DNA from: Echinarachnius parma
Lineage: Eukaryota; Echinodermata; Echinoidea; Clypeasteroida; Echinarachniidae
Reading direction: 5' to 3'
Length of the DNA: 64,000 bases
NCBI GenBank assembly: GCA_037951105.1
Contig: JBAMJV010007218.1
Location: forward strand, 36,992-100,991
The notes under the pieces are model-generated. The model was not told the DNA's origin. It saw nothing but the letters and a program-made list of their open reading frames with translations, and made no database searches. Position 1 is the stretch's first letter. The number at the start of each line of letters is the position of its first letter. Shown here piece after piece: positions 47,358 through 59,581 of the stretch. The translations under genes were made by a program, and so were the position numbers.

Positions 47358-48568
47358 GTAAGATTTATTTACAAACATAGTGTTCCTTGGTTGATATTCA
47401 ACTGTATATTGCTTCTAGTGAATCAGTAAGTTACGTAGTGCATAATATGTGAACTTACACCACAAAACGACCAATAAGTCGGGAAAACTGATTGTGCTGA
47501 TATTCATTTAACATTAAAATAGAAGTCATTACCTTTAAAGGGACAGTCCCTCTTTTACAAAACGTCTGAACAGTTTCCAGTTGACGGATGGGGATGAATG
47601 AAACACACACAAAACAAATCAGATCGAACAGCCCTATAATTTGGATTCTCATATGGAAAAGTAGTCCCATTTGCTCCCTGCACGCGCGGCCGGGATCAGG
47701 GAGCGCGCGCGCATATTACACAACGTGTCAAACTGTCCTCTTCACGGGCTCCTAACACGCTAGTATGAATATAAAATACTACCAATTCCAAACCCGAAGG
47801 AATTGAGAGCTGGGTCACTCGGCATTCGATTCTTTATATTTTTCTTTATAACATATTACAATTTGGAAGAGAATCGATATTGCATCTCGTCGGACCAGCT
47901 TTTGAAAATGACTCTTGCGCTTCATTTTCCCCCGCCTTTTTGTATCAAATACACGCAAATTGTACAGTAATGTAGGTTACGCGCGGCGAGGGTCAACTTT
48001 GAACGGTCGCAACTCGTCGGCCGAATGTTCTTACGATCTGGGTCTCTCGGTATTCGATGTTAAAAACATAAATTTATAACATATGTAAAACTCATGCTAA
48101 TTGGTTACTGAACGTCGTCAGATATAAAGATTTACTAAAGAGCCTTTTATTTATAAACCAATCACCTCTATGGACATAGCGCCTCATTAGCATATCGGAC
48201 GATTACGTCATATGACTGCTACATTCATTGGTGGGTGAACGTACGTACAGTATTTTGTACGTACATATTTTTTAAACATATTTTTTGTGCGCTTAACATT
48301 ATGGAGATCAAATATGTTTAAAATCATGTAACGTTAGTGTTTTTTATTTCATTATAATCGAGAACAAAACTGCTGTACTAGAGCGATTTCCGCTCGAAAG
48401 ATACTGCAATCTACCTATTTCCGATAATGGACAAGTCCAAACTTTTAGACCGCGTATGCTCATTAATTTTTTTTTTTCCTTTTTTTTTCTTTCACCTTTC
48501 CAGGCATTTATTGATTACACTTCAAGTTCCATACAGTTTAACAAATCATGTTTCAATAATTTTCTCTT

Positions 48569-50167
48569 TTACATCAATTTAGACATTACAAATATGTTTT
48601 TATCATAAATGGTAAATAATACATTTTTTTTTTTGTTTTCTTTATGCAAGTAATCATTTATTTGTATGCGAGCGTGAACTTCATTTAAGAATGTAAACCA
48701 TAGTTTTGTGCTTCTTTCATCTTTTCCTGATTGATTTCTGATAACTATCATTTTATATATGCTCCAAAAAGCTATAGTTAAAATATCATTGATTTTGTCT
48801 TCTACATTCATTTTCAGTAATGTGAATACATTCATTTCTACATTTACATTATAAACATATTTTACCATTTGCGTAAAGTTTCTAAAAAATATTTCATTCA
48901 TTTTACATTCCAATAGAGCATGACATAAATCTTCTCGACAATGGCAAGTTTCACATGTATCACTATCGCTAAGTTTCCACAAAAATAATTTTCTTTTTAC
49001 TGCGATCAAATTATAAATTACTTTAAAGTTAAATTGTCTTAATTTGTTCTCCTTAATGCACACAACATTTCTTTTATAAACATATTTCCAATCAACATAA
49101 CAATCTAATTTCTTTACCCAATATGATGGGCCTTCAATTGTGTTTCCATTTTTCGAAAGAAAAATATAAAATAATTTACTTGGTACTTTTTGAATAAGTC
49201 TTTCTTTTCCTCCAATCAAAACTGTTGGTATTTCTAAACATATTGGTTCTTTCACATTACTCATCCATACTTTGGGTATCGCTTTTTGTAATTTAAAATA
49301 TTCAAACATTACAATTACTTTTGATTTCTTATTACGAACATTTTCTATTAATGTTAATGTTGTAATAAATCTATTATCAAAACAAACATTTTTCAAATAA
49401 ATTATTCCACTTGAGTACCAGTTCTTAAAAAAGAAAGGTTTCTTTTCAAATACTACATATTTATTATACCATATAATCTGTTTATCTAAATCAACACTAT
49501 TATTTTCATTTTGTGTATTCATAATGACCCATGATTTCAGTATTTCTAAATAAAACGGTGACAATTTGTTAACAAAGTATGTGTCTACCATGAATACATC
49601 AATAGAACAATTCATAATTAACTTTAGCCCACCTAAAGATTGAAAATAATAATTTGACATCTCTTTCCAAAAGCCATCTGAACCATCTAATATTTTACCA
49701 AGCCATTTTAATCTGAAACTTATAATCAACTTTTCAATATCGATCATCTTAATACCACCTTCATGATAGTCTTTAATAATTGTTTCTCTTTTAACTTTGT
49801 CTATTTTTGAATTCCAAACAAAATTATACAAAATTTGTTCTAATCGTTTTCTTACATGTTGTGGTACCGAACAATACATTATCAAATGAACAACTTGACT
49901 AATGAGCAATGTTTTAACAATAAGTACTCTACCAAAAAGTGTAAGGTTTCTTTTTTTCCAATTATCTACAATTCTTTGAATCTTTTGTAATTTTGTTTCC
50001 CAATTCTTTTTTACCACCAGTTCCAAATCAGGACTTATATGGACTCCTAAATATTTTACGCTACCTTCAGTCCATTGTAGTCCATATTCATGAAAATCCC
50101 ATCTTTGTTGTATTGGGCCTAACCATTTCAATATTGTTTTATCTTTATTAATAAGGGGACCGGCTGC
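48569..50167 (-). pseudogene. LINE polyprotein, C-terminal part
   Basis: This continues the RT reading frame after an in-frame TAG (50168-50170). It contains SVKYLGVHISPD just after the RT core, a long thumb/connection region with GGIKMIDIEKLIISFRLKWL, and a CETCHCREDLCHALLEC zinc-knuckle-like cluster at about residues 393-409 counted from the first Met. These are standard parts of L1/Tx1-clade ORF2. The first Met is not a real start. The open length of over 500 codons shows the insertion is fairly young. Confidence 0.8.
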
Positions 50168-51745
50168 CTATACAAATGATTCTAGTTCTTTTATAATATA
50201 TCTTAAAGATGATTTTTCCCGAAAAAATAACGATGTATCGTCTGCATATTGCAGCACTTTTAATTCTATTTTTTTATCACCATACAAAATACCTTTACTT
50301 TGTTCATCCTGTCTAATCTTTTCTGCCATTATTTCTACGGCCAATATAAACAACATTGCAGATAGAGGACAGCCTTGTCTTATTCCTCTGCCTATCTGAA
50401 AACTTCTAGTTTTCCACCCGTTAACCAATACTGAACTTTTTACATCTTTATACATCAATTTTACCCAATTACAAAAAAAATCTACTCCTAAGTTAAAATG
50501 TCTCAAACATTCTTCTATAAACTGAAATTCGATAGTATCGAAGGCTTTTTTAAAATCCACCATCATAAATGCACCTTCAAACCCATTTTCATACACAAAT
50601 TCAAACACATCTTGTGTTAGTCTTACATTAAAACCACTTAATCTATTTTTTATATAACCAACCTGATTCTCATGTATAATACTTGGTATAACTTTTTGGA
50701 GTCTGCTCGCCATAACAGCAGCCATTATCTTATAATCATAATTCAACAATGTTATCGGTCTCCAATTATTCAAATTTTCTATTTCTCCTTTTTTATAAAT
50801 CAATGTAATAATTCCGTACTTTTGCGTATCTGACATCATATTTTTATGAAAATTTTCATTCAGTGCATTAACAAAAATATACTCAATATCGTTCCAAAAT
50901 ACTTGATAAAATTCTATTGTTAAACCATCTCCACCTGGAGCCTTATTCTTTTTCATCTGAAATATTACTTTACGACATTCTTCTATTGTTATTAAACCTT
51001 CACAATTGTTCTTATCTATTTCGGATAATTTATTAACTCTACATTGTTCAAAATATTTATTAATCTCAGTTAATTCTATTTTTTTACTAGCGTACAAACT
51101 TTCATAGAATGACACTACCTCATTCTGTATCTCATCTTGTTTTTCAATAAACTTTCTATCTTTTCTCAACCTTACAATATTCTTTTTCTCACCATTTTTC
51201 TTTTCTAAACCCATAAAATATTTAGTGTTTCTTTCACCTTCTTCAATCCACTTAACTCGTGCTCTAATTGATGCTCCTTTACTATCTTTTACATACATTT
51301 CTTCCAATTTATTTTTCGTTCGAATATATTCATCTTTAGTGTCTTCATCTATTCTATCTTCAACGTCTACTATATTTTGAAGTATTTTAATTTGTTGTTC
51401 TAATTTTTTCCTTAACACATCAGCATTTTTTTTTTTTTTAGCACAAAATCTTTGTGTAAATTCGCGGGATCTTATTTTTATAAGTTCCCATCTTTCAGAA
51501 AAACTAACATTCTTTTTTTTAATATTATCAACAATGTTTCTTATTTGCTCTTTATAATCATCATCCTTAAGAACATTATTATTTAATTTCCAATATCCGG
51601 GACCTTGCTGTTTTTTCCCTAACATTAATTTTATAAAAATAGCATTATGGTCGCATCGTATTGCTGGACGAATATCTGTTGCTACTACCTTAGAATTTAA
51701 GTTATTACTTATTAACCAATAATCAAGGCGTGATGCAACATTCAA
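50168..51745 (-). pseudogene. LINE polyprotein, end of endonuclease plus reverse transcriptase
   Basis: The piece of 525 residues starts in the endonuclease end (SRLDYWLIS, then CDHNAIF at 31-37). After a coiled, Lys/Glu-rich spacer comes the RT: NKAPGGDG at 267-274, NWRPI at 327-331, DFKKAFD (motif A, two catalytic Asp) at 397-403, GRGIRQGCPLS (motif B) at 452-462 and YADD (motif C) at 500-503. All catalytic residues are present. The stop after ESFV interrupts the protein just beyond the RT palm, so it cannot make a full enzyme. Confidence 0.85.
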
Positions 51746-52190
51746 AAATAAATTTCTCTACGTAAACTGTTTTTTTAGTGGGTTTCTTTTTCTCCATATA
51801 TCACATAAATCAAAAAATCAAACATTTTAAATTCATAGGGGTCTTATAATAATTATTTTTATTCTCTTTTACATCATTATGAGTACAAAGTATTGAATTA
51901 TAATCTCCACCTATTACCAATTCGTGGTGTTGCTTTCTATTTTGTTGAATCCAACAAGCAATTTTTTTAAAAAACTGTTCTCTAATTTTTTTCTCTGTTG
52001 GTGCATAAATATTAACAATACATAATTTACAATTATTCCCTATAACATTCATCATAATTGCTCTTCCATCTGGATTAAGCAAAACACTTTCAGATGTTAT
52101 TTGTAAAGGAAAAGTGCTAGATATTAAAATTGCCACGCCTCTGGAGTGGTTAGTTCCATTACCAAAAAAAACATTGTCCTTTCCATTCAT
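51746..52190 (-). pseudogene. LINE APE endonuclease fragment
   Basis: The readable part has SRGVAILIS, NIYAPTEKK and GGDYNSILC, the middle motifs of an APE-type endonuclease (the last with the catalytic Asp and Asn). The N-terminal Asn and Glu motifs are missing because the element is truncated. Its frame ends at NLKCLIF; a frameshift and a TAG in QFT-stop-RN separate it from the downstream part. Confidence 0.75.
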
Positions 52191-53818
52191 TTCTAATTAT
52201 TTTTAAAATGTCGTATGCTCATGAATAATTCATGAAGCTTGAACTTGAGCGCGCTGTGCGCGCGTTAGCGCAGAAAATTGATTTAATGGGAATTTCAGTG
52301 GAAAACTTTTCCATATGCGAATGAAAAACGAATGCGTCCCTCCATCAGACTATATATCGGTCAATAAAAGAGTTTAACTGATTTAGCATAATATTACAAC
52401 TATAGTGTACTTATTCTTGTAAAGGTATTGTGAAGCCGACATTTGCAAAGGTATGTCCCAGAAAAAATCTCAAAAATGAAGAATATGTAATTACATGTAG
52501 TCAGTTTAAGCGAAGTTTGGTTATTTTGCCTAGTGTGCGGTCAAACTATTCTTAATTGTGCGCGGGTCACGTAGCTAGCGCGGGTCACGTAGGGGTCACG
52601 CATAGCGTTGTGGTACTTCCTGGAATCCGTGTACGAACTTCCTCACTGAGTGAATATACATATATACGACGAAAAGGAGATTTCAAGCCCTAATTTTTTC
52701 AGGCATGCTATTAAATTTTTCTTTCATATCAGACAATAACCTCGCAACTTTTGAAATTTGGCTTGCAAAAGAGGGAATGTCCCTTTAAAATGGTATATAA
52801 TTTATTATAATATTTGGACTAAGCAAACCCTTTCAAAATGAACGCCAAAGATTTGGAATATGGCTGAAGCATTCTTAAAATAAGGGAGAAACGGGCTGCT
52901 TAAAAGATCAGTGTCCATTCAAGCGCTCTAATAAGATCACATTTATTAGGTGAAAACAAATATTTAAACATGATTTCCGACGCTCTTAATTTCACAGGAG
53001 GTAGATTAAGACACGCTAATTTAGGAAAATAATTCTGATTCACATCTTATTAAAGAAATTATGAAAAGTGATACAACCTCATGTTTTTAAGACAGGAAAA
53101 TCTCATTACACAAATAAAACATTTGAACTTGAAAATGTATAACATAGTGATGTTTAAGGCACAATATATGAATGTATTCCAAGATTAGCATCTTATAGAT
53201 GAAATCAAAACAAATGTTTGTATGAAGCAGATTGATTTGGAGTTCCATAATCACATTTTAAAAGTAATTCATCTGCATTTGTAGGCAACGTTAGGAAATG
53301 AACCATTAACTTCTCAAGGCCATTACTTGGCCGTTCGGAGAGATTAGAGATGGCACTTTTTTCTGGTTATCGTTGACATGTCTACTTAACATGTGCAAAA
53401 GGATTAAACAATCAAGGCAGCTTGAAATTCGAACCTAAAAATCTGGCCGTGTACACTTTTCGTTGGAATCGACCATATGCATGTAATCTCACCCTAGGAG
53501 GACCAACAGTGTATACAGTCAACATCTAGGCCTGGGTAAAGAGGCCGCAAGAAGTGACATGTTTATGGAGCACCTTAGTAAAAGGACAATCTGGCAATGG
53601 TATGGAGAAGGACACGACCCTCTCTTTTTTAGCTTCTGAGATCAAAATTGTCTTTTGGTCCTTTCCAATTTCAGATGGGTTGTAACACCTCTACTCCTTG
53701 AGTGGATCCTGGCATTTTGATATGTTTACAAATTACACACAGGCATGATTGCAAATACAAGATTGTTTCTTTTTTTGTCCATTTTGTCTTGTAGGTTTCA
53801 TTCTTTAATATCCCCCAG

Positions 53819-54087
53819 TTTTGATGATACCCTACATGGTATTGCTAAGAACATCACTGACAATGACAAGATTGAAGTCTTGGGAAGAGTGCTCGGATTT
53901 TGCCAGGCCGATATTGAAAACTACCTCAAGACCAATGTGCGGTTAGATCAAGTGACTAGTGAAGAGACACTGCAGATGCTACGAGACTGGCATGGCACTG
54001 TGGGAAAGGCCGATGAGAGGTCTGTCCTCAGGGAAGCTTTGGTGAAGGCAAAGCTGCGCAGGATAGCAGATGAGCATCTCCCAGAAG
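53819..54087 (+). CDS. Death-domain exon, unit 3
   Basis: It has 269 bases, phases 2-in/1-out, and the same acceptor (ATATCCCCCAG) and donor (GAAG|GTATAC) as unit 2. The product is the same as units 2 and 4 except for Glu in place of Gly in VTSEETLQ and Gly in place of Asp in DWHGTVGK. The second change lies next to the conserved helix-5 Trp. No disabling change is present. The alternative in-phase acceptor 24 bases upstream is kept. Confidence 0.82.
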
Positions 54088-54489
54088 GTATACAACCATG
54101 ACAACGTAGATCTATAATGTATATATTTAGTTCACATATACAGTAATTTGGAATCGGCTTTCAGCTACCCAATTTGAAATGCAAATTATTATTTTGTGTT
54201 ATGTCTTGATATGAAACATGAATTGTTGCACATTACCTCTGTATAATCGTATACTACTATATTAATGTCTTGGCCATTGGGAACCTGGTGGGCCATGTAT
54301 CAGTTGATCGTACCACTGATTAATTGATTAATCGTGTATCCTTATGTTAAAGGACCCTGGTTTGGTGACTGAGTTAGAATACCTACCAAGTACAACAATA
54401 ACCTGTTATAATGTTGATGTGTGAAATAAGAAGGACTTTGCTAAATAATCCAAATTATTTCCACTTGTTTATATGCTGTATATTTGCAG

Positions 54490-54535
54490 AGTTGCAGAGT
54501 GGATCAACTCAATCATCACAAGCTGGTAGCTCAGG
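54490..54535 (+). CDS. Ser/Gln linker exon, unit 3
   Basis: Identical to the other linker exons, with the same 1-in/2-out phases and splice sites. Confidence 0.75.
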
Positions 54536-54913
54536 GTAAGATTTATTTACAAACATAGTGTTCCTTGGTTGATATTCAACTGTATATTGCTTCTAGTGAA
54601 TCAGTAAGTTACGTAGTGCATAATATGTGAACTTACACCACAAAACGACCAATAAGTCGGGAAAACTGATTGTGCTGATATTCATTTAACATTAAAATAG
54701 AAGTCATTACCTTTAAAGGGACAGTCCCTCTTTTACAAAACGTCTGAACAGTTTCCAGTTGACGGATGGGGATGAATGAAACACACACAAAACAAATCAG
54801 ATCGAACAGCCCTATAATTTGGATTCTACAAATGAAAAACGAATGCGTCCCTCCATCAGACTATATATCGGTCAATAAAAGAGTTTAACTGATTTAGCAT
54901 AATATTACAACTA

Positions 54914-56103
54914 CTAGCTGTACCCGCGGAAATCCGCGGGTTTTTGAAAGAGAAAGACGATGATGACATAACAACACTTTAAAACTTTACTAAATATCCC
55001 ACAGTCATCATTTAAATAGTAAGACAAAATAGACTCGGGCGATTCAATCCCACCCCACAACTCGTCGGGGCCCAGTCCAACGATACATCCGACCAATGTA
55101 TAACAATTAATCATGATGGTTTAGTATCCACGCAAAGTTATTCAGTTATCCCCCCATATTTCATTATGATCCATAATTTGTTCCGCTTGTATTAAAATAG
55201 ATACAATAATATATGTTTGTGTTCTTGCTAATAAAGTAGCTTCGCCGCTCCCCCCCCCCCCCCCCCCCCCGCGGCTCCAATTGCCTGTATGACAAATAAC
55301 CCGTAGTGTCCCCTACACGTTTCATATCATAAACTAAGTTCTCCCGCGTATACCTTTGTTCATATTCTTGAAGATATTACCTCCCCCGTCCATTCTACCC
55401 CACCCCCCCCCCCCCACCCCCTACGCGTCTCTTCTGGAACTGCATGGTAGCTTCGTGGCTGACTTAATACATCTTACCACAAGTTGGCGCAATTATAGTA
55501 TCGTGTACGGTAGGGCGAATGAGATAGTGACCAGAGACGATGGTCAGCAGGTCAGTGAGCTATGCAAATAAACTACGGTTCGGTGGGGTAATTAGATGAC
55601 TGCGCGACGTGTATACACGGCTGTACAGCCATTGCGCGTTGTATAACCGCAGCTAAATTGAAGTTGTCGCATTTTGTCGTCGATGCACTTACAAACACGA
55701 TGCCAATCGGTAATAGCGATCATTACCATACCATCCGCGTAATATAAATATTGATATTTATCAAAACCTGGGTAGTTTCGCAACGTGTTATATCTAAAAT
55801 GGTTTCTCGATATATTATTTGTTTTATCTACTCCAATTTATATTCTTACAAATACTTTTACGGCGATAAATCGTTAGTCAATGCTCGGCGTCTTAAACGG
55901 GCAATTGACATTGCTGACTTTCCCTTTTCTTCGATCTGGACGACGACCACGGGGCGGGAGCGACTCGGGAATGCCTTATTGTCCTCCGCAAAACGAATAT
56001 CCTTCGATCGCGACGGTCGGGAAGTCGCCGAATCTTCGGGGTGAGGATATCTCGAGTGGGAACCATTTTGGGGGGTTGAAGCTTACCGTATTAATATAAT
56101 AGA
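54914..56103 (-). mobile_element. Non-autonomous Helitron in unit 3
   Basis: Read on the minus strand it begins TCTATTATATTAATACGG and ends with a hairpin (CCCGCGG, loop, CCGCGGG at 54923-54940), nine bases and CTAG. TC at the 5' end, CTRR at the 3' end with a hairpin about ten bases before it, and insertion between A and T without target duplication are the Helitron rules. Paralogous units show the empty site (CAACTATAGTGTAC in unit 2). There is no Rep/helicase coding sequence, and short frames inside have no recognised domain. Confidence 0.85.
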
Positions 56104-56353
56104 TAGTGTACTTATTCTTGTAAAGGTATTGTGAAGCCGACATTTGTAAAGGTATGTCCCAGAAAAAATCTCAAAAATGAAGAATATGTAATTACATGTA
56201 GTCAGTTTAAGCGAAGTTTGGTTATTTTGCCTAGTGTGCTGTCAAGCTATTCTTAATTGTGCGCGGGTCACGTAACTAGCGCGGGTCACGTAGGGGTCAC
56301 GCATAGCATTGTGGTACTTCCTGGAATCCGTGTACGAACTCTGGGTGAATATA

Positions 56354-57650
56354 CAGAGCGTATCAAAAAAAGCGTTACACTTTTGAACATTTTTTCAAAA
56401 TTACATTTGTATATATTTAGAATATTTTTTCATGTCGTTGGATGCCCAATGGTCTCATCTATCAAGTGGTACTAACAAAACAAATTTTCGTTCACGCTTG
56501 GGCGAACACTGACTGTTTTTGTACAGAGTGTCAAAAAGGGCTTGCGCCAATTTGAAAGAAGAGGGACAATTAAACCAGCAGACCGAATAAATACTCCCAT
56601 TCAAACAAATTGCTCTGTGCCATGAATTTAAGATTATTTGATGATAGTGTAATCATTTTGTGGCAATTTTCTATCATAATTTAAATGATTTCATTGCTTT
56701 ATGCATGGGTTAGAATAAATAAGCCATAGATTGCTAGATAATAAAAGGATTGCATCGTTAATGACAAAATTTACAGCCTGTCCTCATTAACGATGCAAAT
56801 CCTTTCATTGAGTGTGACACATACAAAATATGACCCAGAAGCATGCATGGACGAATATTCATGTTGATAGATTGATGGGCTGATTGATTGATTGATTAAT
56901 GGATTGATGGATTGATTAATGGATTGATAGATTGATGGATGGATGGATGGATGGAGGGATAGATTGATGGATGGATGGATGGATGGATGGATGGATGGAT
57001 GGATTGATTGATTGATTGATTGATTGCTGGATTGATTGATGGATGGATTGATCGATTAAATGATGGATTGATGGATGGATGGATTGATTGATCGATTGAT
57101 TGATTTCTCATTGATTGATTGATTGATTTCTCATTGATTGATTGATTGATTTCTCATTGATTGATTGATGAATCGGTTGAATGATTTGACGATTAATTGA
57201 TTTGGTACTTTTTGAATGAATGAATGGCATGTGGTTTTGGTGTGTCTATGCTTTAAAAAAGATCTTGAAGTAATTACCCATTATTGATTATCACCCATGC
57301 ATATAAAACAATGAAATCAGTTAAATTATGATAGAAAATTGCCACAAAATTATTACACAATCATAAAATATTCTTAAATTTATGGCAAAGAGCAATTGTT
57401 TGAATGGGAGTACTTATTCAATCTGCTGGTTTAATTGTCCCTCTTCTTTCAATTTGGCGCAAGCCCTTTTTGACACTCTGTACAAAAACTGTCAGTGTTT
57501 GCCCAAGCGTGAACGAAAATTTGTTTTGTTAGTGGCACTTGATAGATGAGACCATGGGGCATCCATCGACGTGAACAAATCTTATAAATATATAAAAATG
57601 TAATGTTGACAATTTTTTCAAAAGTGTAACGCTTTTTTTGATACACCCGG
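56354..57650. mobile_element. Mariner-like palindromic element in unit 3
   Basis: CAGAGCGTATCAAAAAAAGC at the left and, inverted, GCTTTTTTTGATACACCCGG at the right, with TA on each side. The paralogous site reads GAATATACATATAATG with one TA. Arms of several hundred bases are complementary, and the centre is a GATTGATGGATGG microsatellite (about 56877-57180). Confidence 0.85.
56877..57180. repeat. (GATT/GATG)n microsatellite at palindrome centre
   Basis: Tetranucleotide GATT and GGAT runs occupy the loop of the surrounding palindrome. Frames across them give repetitive peptides and are not genes. Confidence 0.9.
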
Positions 57651-58864
57651 TACATATAATGCACAATTAACCGTTGGACGACTGTTTATTAGTTTTAGGT
57701 CTATACCTCGACGAAAAGGAGATTTCAAGCCCTAATTTGTTCAGGCATGCTATTAAATGACATTTTCTTTCATATCAGACAATAACCTCGCAACTTTTGA
57801 AATTTGGCTTGCAAAAGAGGGAATGTCCCTTTAAAATGGTATATAATTTGTTATAATATTTAGACTAAGCAAACCCTTTCAAAATGAACGCCAAAGATTT
57901 GGAATATGGCTGAAGCATTCTTAAAATAAGGGAGAAACGGGCTGCTTAAAAGATCAGTGTCCATTCAAGCGCTGTAATAAGATCACATTTATTAGGTGAA
58001 AACAAATATTTAAACATGATTTCCGACGCTCTAAATTTCACAGGAGGTAGATTAAGACAAGCTAATTTAGGAAAATAATTCTGATTCACATCTTATTAAA
58101 GAAATTATGAAAAGTGATACAACCTCATGTTTTTAAGACAGGAAAATCTCATTACACAAATAAAACATTTGAACTTGAAAATGTATAACATAGTGATGTT
58201 TAAGGCACAATATATGAATGTATTCCAAGATTAGCATCTTATAGATGAAATCAAAACAAATGTTTGTATGAAGCAGATTGATTTGGAGTTCCATAATCAC
58301 ATTTTAAAAGTAATTCATCTGCATTTGTAGGCAACGTTAAGAAATGAACCATTAACTTCTCAAGGCCATTACTTGGCCGTTCGGAGAGATTAGAGATGGC
58401 ACTTTTTTCTGGTTATCGTTGACATGTCTACTTAACATGTGCAAAAGGATTAAACAATCAAGGCAGCTTGAAATTCGAACCTAAAAATCTGGCCGTGTAC
58501 ACTTTTCGTTGGAATCGACCATATGCATGTAATCTCACCCTAGGAGGACCAACAGTGTATACAGTCAACATCTAGGCCTGGGTAAAGAGGCCGCAAGAAG
58601 TGACATGTTTATGGAGCACCTTAGTAAAAGGACAATCTGGCAATGGTATGGAGAAGGACACGACCCTCTCTTTTTTAGCTTCTGAGATCAAAATTGTCTT
58701 TTGGTCCTTTCCAATTTCAGATGGGTTGTAACACCTCTACTCCTTGAGTGGATCCTGGCATTTTGATATGTTTACAAATTACACACAGGCATGATTGCAA
58801 ATACAAGATTGTTTCTTTTTATGTCCATTTTGTCTTGTAGGTTTCATTCTTTAATATCCCCCAG

Positions 58865-59133
58865 TTTTGATGATACCCTACATGGTATTGCTAAGAACAT
58901 CACTGACAATGACAAGATTGAAGTCTTGGGAAGAGTGCTCGGATTTTGCCAGGCCGATATTGAAAACTACCTCAAGACCAATGTGCGGTTAGATCAAGTG
59001 ACTAGTGAAGGGACACTGCAGATGCTACGAGACTGGCATGACACTGTGGGAAAGGCCGATGAGAGGTCTGTCCTCAGGGAAGCTTTGGTGAAGGCAAAGC
59101 TGCGCAGGATAGCAGATGAGCATCTCCCAGAAG
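58865..59133 (+). CDS. Death-domain exon, unit 4
   Basis: It has 269 bases and the same phases and splice sites as units 2 and 3. The protein is the same as unit 2 except for Pro instead of Ala near the end (DEHLPEG). It is the last near-identical copy. The next death exon (62951) is a different paralogue. Intact copies 2 to 4 so similar to one another suggest recent duplication or continuing homogenisation. Confidence 0.82.
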
Positions 59134-59535
59134 GTATACAACCATGACAACGTAGCGCTATAATGTATATATTTAGTTCACATATACAGTAATTTAGAAT
59201 CGGCTTTCAGCTACCCAATTTAAAATGCAAAATATTATTTTGTGTTATGTCTTGATATGAAACATGAATTGTTGCACATTACCTCTGTATAATCGTATAC
59301 TACTATATTAATGTCTTGGCCATTGGGAACCTGGTGGGCCATGTATCAGTTGATCGTAACACTGATTAATTGATTAATCGTGTATCCTTATGTTAAAGGA
59401 CCCTGGTTTGGTGACTGAGTTAGAATACCTACCAAGTACAACAATAACCTGTTATAATGTTGATGTGTGAAATAAGAAGGACTTTGCTAAATAATCCAAA
59501 TTATTTCCACTTGTTTATATGCTGTATATTTGCAG

Positions 59536-59581
59536 AGTTGCAGAGTGGATCAACTCAATCATCACAAGCTGGTAGCTCAGG
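59536..59581 (+). CDS. Ser/Gln linker exon, unit 4
   Basis: Identical to the other three. It leaves in phase 2, which matches the entry phase of the divergent death exon at 62951, so the split codon becomes Gly. Confidence 0.75.

Larger units (their letters stand above)
48464..52211 (-). mobile_element. L1/Tx1-like LINE, 5'-truncated, with 11-bp target duplication
   Basis: A non-LTR retrotransposon in minus orientation. On the plus strand its poly-A tail shows as the T-rich tract at 48464-48492. The 11-bp repeats CGTATGCTCAT at 48453-48463 and 52212-52222 are the target duplication. It encodes part of an APE endonuclease, a reverse transcriptase and a CCHC-like C-terminus. There is no ORF1 and the first endonuclease motifs are missing, so it was 5'-truncated on insertion. 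At least one frameshift and two stops break the coding region. Confidence 0.88.
47649..52317. mobile_element. TIR element in unit 2, carrying a nested LINE
   Basis: Compared with units 1, 3 and 4 (GGATTCTACGAATG), unit 2 has 4.67 kb inserted after GGATTCT. The insert begins CATATGGAAAAGT and ends with its exact reverse complement, 13 bp. Removing the LINE and one target copy leaves about 0.9 kb with no coding sense. The exact target duplication is unclear, so the superfamily is open. Confidence 0.7.
46315..53492 (+). repeat. Tandem unit 2 (contains the TIR element with the LINE)
   Basis: It has the same order as unit 1: CTAGGAGGACCAACAGTGTA start, death exon, linker exon, MITE, and GGTAGATTAAGACACGC tail. 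Its MITE is split by a 4.67-kb insertion. Confidence 0.85.
53493..58538 (+). repeat. Tandem unit 3 (contains Helitron and mariner-like palindrome)
   Basis: It is nearly identical to units 2 and 4 outside its two private insertions, both of which split the MITE in the tail. Confidence 0.85.

Noticed and set aside
56896..57111. Ser/Ile/Pro/His-repeat frame
   Set aside because: Translation of the GATT/GATG microsatellite.
42125..59581. Evenly arranged repeats that might be read as a CRISPR-like or satellite array
   Set aside because: The repeats are 2.5-kb gene segments with exons and splice sites, spaced by transposons; there are no short repeats with unique spacers.
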